Shown: positions 60,899-64,000 of the stretch, piece by piece | How positions within the stretch are numbered: the first letter of the stretch is position 1 | How the letters are laid out: each line of letters opens with the position of its first letter | DNA from: CAZDVQ01 sp964508975 | Lineage (GTDB): Bacteria; Bacteroidota; Bacteroidia; Chitinophagales; Saprospiraceae | Direction of reading: 5' to 3' | Assembly (NCBI GenBank): GCA_964508975.1 | Contig: CAZDVQ010000003.1 | Location: 106,165 to 170,164, forward strand | Length of the DNA stretch: 64,000 nucleotides | Translations under genes and position numbers: made by a program | The notes under the pieces: model-generated | Databases searched by the model: none | Told to the model about the DNA's origin: nothing | The model's input: the letters and a program-made list of their open reading frames with translations, nothing else

Positions 60899-61013
60899 TT
60901 GGGGCGCCTGCCGCTGCGCGGCACCGGGCTATGCGCGGCTGCGCGAGCTTGTCCCTTGCGCTGCGCGCTGCGGGAGCGCCTCCGGCGCCCGCTACTATCC
61001 CTGGCGCGATGCA
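60899..61013 (+). repeat. GC-rich modular repeat
   Basis: Begins TTTTTTTGGGGCGCCTGCC and contains CCGCTGCGCGG, GCGCTGCGCGC and GAGCGCCTCCGGCGCCC, ending near CTGGCGCGATGC. Confidence 0.7.
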
Positions 61014-61087
61014 CAGTTAAAGTTAATTTAGCAATAATTATATACAGCATGGCGCAGGATTATTGGTTCTATTTTTCATGGTGATTT

Positions 61088-61280
61088 ACCACCCCGTCTG
61101 CGCTACGTGGCGTTTTACGCCACCTGCGCATCCACCCCTCCTTTGCATGGAGGGGAATTTAGCTTATCTTATATTTAATTGATTATCAGTAATATAAAAC
61201 AAGACCTAGACTCCCCTCCATGCAAAGGAGGGGTGGATGCAAGCGGAACGCAACGCGTGTAGTGCAGCAGACGGGGTGGT
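61088..61280. repeat. Inverted-repeat element with ACCACCCCGTCTGC ends
   Basis: ACCACCCCGTCTGC starts it and GCAGACGGGGTGGT ends it. Inside, CCCCTCCTTTGCATGGAGGGG and CCCCTCCATGCAAAGGAGGGG pair. The arms hold unequal loops (ACGTGGCGTTTTACGCCAC on the left only). Its plan is like 27791-27964. No ORF lies within. Confidence 0.7.
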
Positions 61281-61448
61281 AAAAATTAAGCCTATAATCA
61301 GTAAACTATAAACAATCAATCCCGCGCAAAGCGGTACAGCATTCCACAAAAAATACCGATATTTGCAGCTAATTTATTAAGCTAAACCGTTCGCTACTTA
61401 CTTAAATTTCAAGTACTTAAACCAATCAACATACGAAAACTATCTACT

Positions 61449-63863
61449 ATGACCTTTCAAAAACTAGGCTTAAGCAGCTTTTTGCTCTTATGCAGCCTCA
61501 CGCTGGCTCAGGCACAAATCCGTATTAACGAAATTCTCCATAACCCGCCAGGTACCGACAACGGCCAGGAATTCTATGAACTCCAAGGCCCTGCAAATGC
61601 AAGCCTCAATGGCCTTACGTTCTTGGTACTAGAAGGCGATGCTTCTGTTACAGGTATTATAAAACAAGCCATCAGCCTTAACGGGCAATCTATCGGATCA
61701 AACGGTTTGTTCTTGCACCGCGATGGTACTCAAATCTTGCTTCCAGCCCCAGATGCAGGTACTTCGGTTTACGTGGCCGACTTTGCGCCAGATATCGAGA
61801 ATGGTTACAATACATTCGCACTTGTTTCAGGCTTTACCGGAGCTGTTGGTCAAGACATCGACGCCGATAACGATGGTATCCTCGATATCCAACCATGGAC
61901 TACCTTACTTGATGCGGTTGGTATGCCAGGTAACCCAAGTTTAAATGGCTTTTTATATGGCACTAGCCTTGGTGCAGTTGACATTCCAGTTTCTAGCTTT
62001 GTCCCCATGTTTGCCGCCCGCGTCAACAGCACTTGGGTTATGGGCACGCTTACAACGCCAGGCACTACAGGTCCATACACTGTTAACCCTAACGCTTGGG
62101 ATCAAACGGGTACTGTGTTCCAATACAATGCGCTTTGTCCAGCTACCTTAACGCCTGGCACAGCTAACCCAACGGGTGGTATCACCGCCGCTGAAACCAT
62201 CGCCAACGCTTGTGATGGACAAAATAACGGTTCGGTTTCTCTCGCCGTTTCTGGTGCGGTTGCACCGTACACCTACTTGTGGGACAATGGCGCTACCAAC
62301 GCCGCTATCTCTGGTCTCGCCCCTGATACCTTCAACGTTACCATCACCGATGCCAACGGTTGTACCAGTACCGAACAGTATATTGTAGATACTTTGGCTT
62401 CGCCAAGTATTAGCGTTACAGCGCCCGGCAGTGTTTGTGTTGGATCAAGTGCGGCCTTGTCGGTTTCTGGCGCTGTGTCATACATTTGGTCTAACGGCTC
62501 AACCATGAGCAGTATCAACCCAACTGTTAATACCGCCAGCACCTTTACCGTAACGGGTACCGATGCCAACGGTTGCAGCGCCAGCGCTTCGGCCAACGTT
62601 GGTGTAAACTTAAACCCTACCATTGCTATCAGCGGAACAAATGCTATTTGTGCGGGCGGCTCTACCAGCTTAACCGTAAGCGGCACAGCTGCTTTCTTAT
62701 GGTCTGAAGGTAGCACCACAGCAACTATTTCAGTAAGCCCAGCCAGCACAACAACGTATACCGTAAGTGCTACGGGTGCTAATGGTTGTACTTCAACGAG
62801 CAGTTCAACAGTTACCGTAAACCAACTTCCTGCTGTAAGCATCAGTGGCAATAGCAACTTGTGTGCAGGTGCTTCAACAACTTTAACGGCTACGGGCGGA
62901 GATACCTACGTTTGGAGCAATGGCGATAATACAGCCAGTATTACCGTAACGCCAAGCAGTAGCAGCACCTATACCGTTACGGCTACATCTGCTAGCGGCT
63001 GTACCGCAACAAATACCCAGAATGTTGTAGTTAACGCTTTGCCTACCCCAACTATCAGCGGTAACTTAGCCGTGTGCCAAGGTGGCTCTACTACTTTGAC
63101 GGCCAGTGGAAATGGCAGCTTTGTATGGTCAAATGGCCAAACCAACGCAAGTATCACGGTAAGCCCTACCAGCCCAAGCACTTTTAGCGTTACTGCCACA
63201 GGTTCAAACGGTTGTACCGCTAGCACCAGCGCAAACTTGACAATCCTAAATGGCGCAACATCAACCACAGATGCCGTTATTTGCCAAAACGATACCTACC
63301 TGTTTGGTGGTAATACTTACTCAGATGCGGGCACATATAACCTCACCCTTACAGCGGCCAACGGCTGCGACTCGGTAGCTACCCTCAACCTTACGGTAAA
63401 TGCCTTGCCTTCGGCTACCATCGTGTTGAACGGCAACGACCTGAGCACCAGCACTACTTATGCTTCATACCAGTGGTACTTTAACGGTGTAGAAATCAAC
63501 GGTGCTACCAACCAAACATACACACCAACTCAAAACGGTAACTACAGCGTTGAAGTACTTGAAGCTAGCACTGCTTGTACCGGTATTTCAGCTGATTTCA
63601 ACGTAACCTTTATCGGTACCGATGCTGTTCAAGCCCAAACCTTCCGTTTGTTCCCTAACCCAAGCCGTGGCCAATTGAACATCCAAAGCACGGAAAGCCT
63701 CAACCGAGTGGATATTTACAACATCGAGGGCCAATTGCTCCAAAGCGTCAGTGGCAACAACATCACCGAGTTTACACTCGATGGCGCTGCAGGTGTGTAT
63801 ACCCTCCGCTTGTTTGCCCAAAACGGCCAAGTTCAAGTGGCTAAAGTGGTTAAAGTCGACTAA
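61449..63863 (+). CDS. Repeat-rich T9SS adhesin-like protein
   Basis: This 804-residue protein has a signal peptide (about 1-23, LTLAQAQ). A lamin-tail-like domain (IRINEILHNPPGTDNGQEFYELQ, about 24-90) follows, then a SprB-like repeat (NNGSVSLAVSGAVAPYTYLW). Four Ig-like repeats of about 65 residues each begin with the pattern ISGN..LC.G.S..LT, then comes a GCDSVATLNLTV segment. A Por sorting domain (LFPNPSRGQLNIQS ... AAGVYTLRLF) ends it. The repeats are nearly identical in plan, which favours copy-number change. It is probably cell-surface or secreted. Confidence 0.9.
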   Translation: MTFQKLGLSSFLLLCSLTLAQAQIRINEILHNPPGTDNGQEFYELQGPANASLNGLTFLVLEGDASVTGIIKQAISLNGQSIGSNGLFLHRDGTQILLPAPDAGTSVYVADFAPDIENGYNTFALVSGFTGAVGQDIDADNDGILDIQPWTTLLDAVGMPGNPSLNGFLYGTSLGAVDIPVSSFVPMFAARVNSTWVMGTLTTPGTTGPYTVNPNAWDQTGTVFQYNALCPATLTPGTANPTGGITAAETIANACDGQNNGSVSLAVSGAVAPYTYLWDNGATNAAISGLAPDTFNVTITDANGCTSTEQYIVDTLASPSISVTAPGSVCVGSSAALSVSGAVSYIWSNGSTMSSINPTVNTASTFTVTGTDANGCSASASANVGVNLNPTIAISGTNAICAGGSTSLTVSGTAAFLWSEGSTTATISVSPASTTTYTVSATGANGCTSTSSSTVTVNQLPAVSISGNSNLCAGASTTLTATGGDTYVWSNGDNTASITVTPSSSSTYTVTATSASGCTATNTQNVVVNALPTPTISGNLAVCQGGSTTLTASGNGSFVWSNGQTNASITVSPTSPSTFSVTATGSNGCTASTSANLTILNGATSTTDAVICQNDTYLFGGNTYSDAGTYNLTLTAANGCDSVATLNLTVNALPSATIVLNGNDLSTSTTYASYQWYFNGVEINGATNQTYTPTQNGNYSVEVLEASTACTGISADFNVTFIGTDAVQAQTFRLFPNPSRGQLNIQSTESLNRVDIYNIEGQLLQSVSGNNITEFTLDGAAGVYTLRLFAQNGQVQVAKVVKVD

Positions 63864-63892
63864 TTTTCTTCAGGCGCTTTTATAACGCTTAC

Positions 63893-63937
63893 ATCCCGAG
63901 GTTTAGCTATCATGGCTGGGCCTCGGGATTTTTTTAG
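63893..63937 (+). terminator. Terminator after the adhesin gene
   Basis: ATCCCGAGG and CCTCGGGAT enclose a 19 base loop and are followed by TTTTTT. It lies 30 bp past the stop at 63863. Confidence 0.75.
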
Positions 63938-64000
63938 GCCCTTCGCGCGATTCTTATGGTTTGACCAAGGCTTTTTTAGAATTTTTTACGACGTTGATGT

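Larger units (their letters stand above)
60843..61448. other. Gene-free stretch with two repeat elements
   Basis: Contains a GC-rich repeat (60899-61013) and a 193 bp inverted-repeat element (61088-61280), then AT-rich upstream sequence of the adhesin-like gene. No gene was seen. Confidence 0.6.

Overview
The window comes from a Bacteroidota chromosome. Four proteins end in type A (Por) sorting domains of the type IX secretion system (T9SS), a GldN/PorN homologue is present, start codons lack a Shine-Dalgarno pattern, and TANNTTTG-type promoter motifs occur. Intergenic regions are unusually rich in repeats. A Saprospiria/Chitinophagia-like lineage is a guess; the sequence does not settle it. 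I found no rRNA, tRNA or CRISPR array.

Layout. 0-4 kb: sulfate activation operon cysC-cysD-cysN on the minus strand, with repeats between the genes. 3.9-7.6 kb: two tandem paralogous T9SS secreted proteins. 7.9-8.1 kb: a candidate structured RNA. 8.3-16.5 kb: a lipoprotein, a small XRE regulator followed by kbl and asnB, then lpxD and a pyruvate dehydrogenase E2. 16.5-18.2 kb: an exonuclease III gene joined to an AbiEii-type nucleotidyltransferase pair. 18.4-20.8 kb: feoA-feoB. 20.9-34.3 kb: mostly minus-strand genes (NrtR-like regulator, secreted GH13 amylase, a YgiB/YgiC-like pair, flippase-like membrane protein, VanX-like dipeptidase, HD protein, gamma carbonic anhydrase, SRAP protein). 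34.9-37.3 kb: an Rpn-like nuclease and a legumain-like lipoprotein.

The central feature is a 1.3 kb gene-free, AT-rich stretch (37.3-38.6 kb) with four perfect TTATCCACA DnaA boxes and about nine near matches. I read it as the chromosomal origin. About 7 kb to its right lie six perfect GTTCCACGTGGAAC palindromes in 510 bp, with two more at 46.6 and 49.2 kb; these look like parS (ParB-binding) sites. Genes left of the origin lie mostly on the minus strand and genes right of it mostly on the plus strand, as expected for two forks leaving that point. Together they suggest an origin and segregation domain.

38.6-64 kb: a PIN-domain toxin-antitoxin pair beside the origin, a thioredoxin-fold protein, a four-helix-bundle gene inside an octamer repeat, an M1 peptidase, a HupE-like protein, thrB, a very large S8 peptidase, a three-gene cassette with a miniature Rhs-core protein and a membrane protein (possible effector and immunity), an isolated gldN, serA, a glycosyltransferase, rfbA, a DUF4403 lipoprotein and a repeat-rich T9SS adhesin.

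Two repeat families stand out. One is a 100-300 bp GC-rich modular repeat (about 20 copies) made of short hairpins whose arms differ between copies but stay complementary. The other is a 162 bp MITE-like element with AG(A/C)GTATGTTTGGA ends. Three of its four clear copies begin exactly at the last base of a gene's TAA stop codon.
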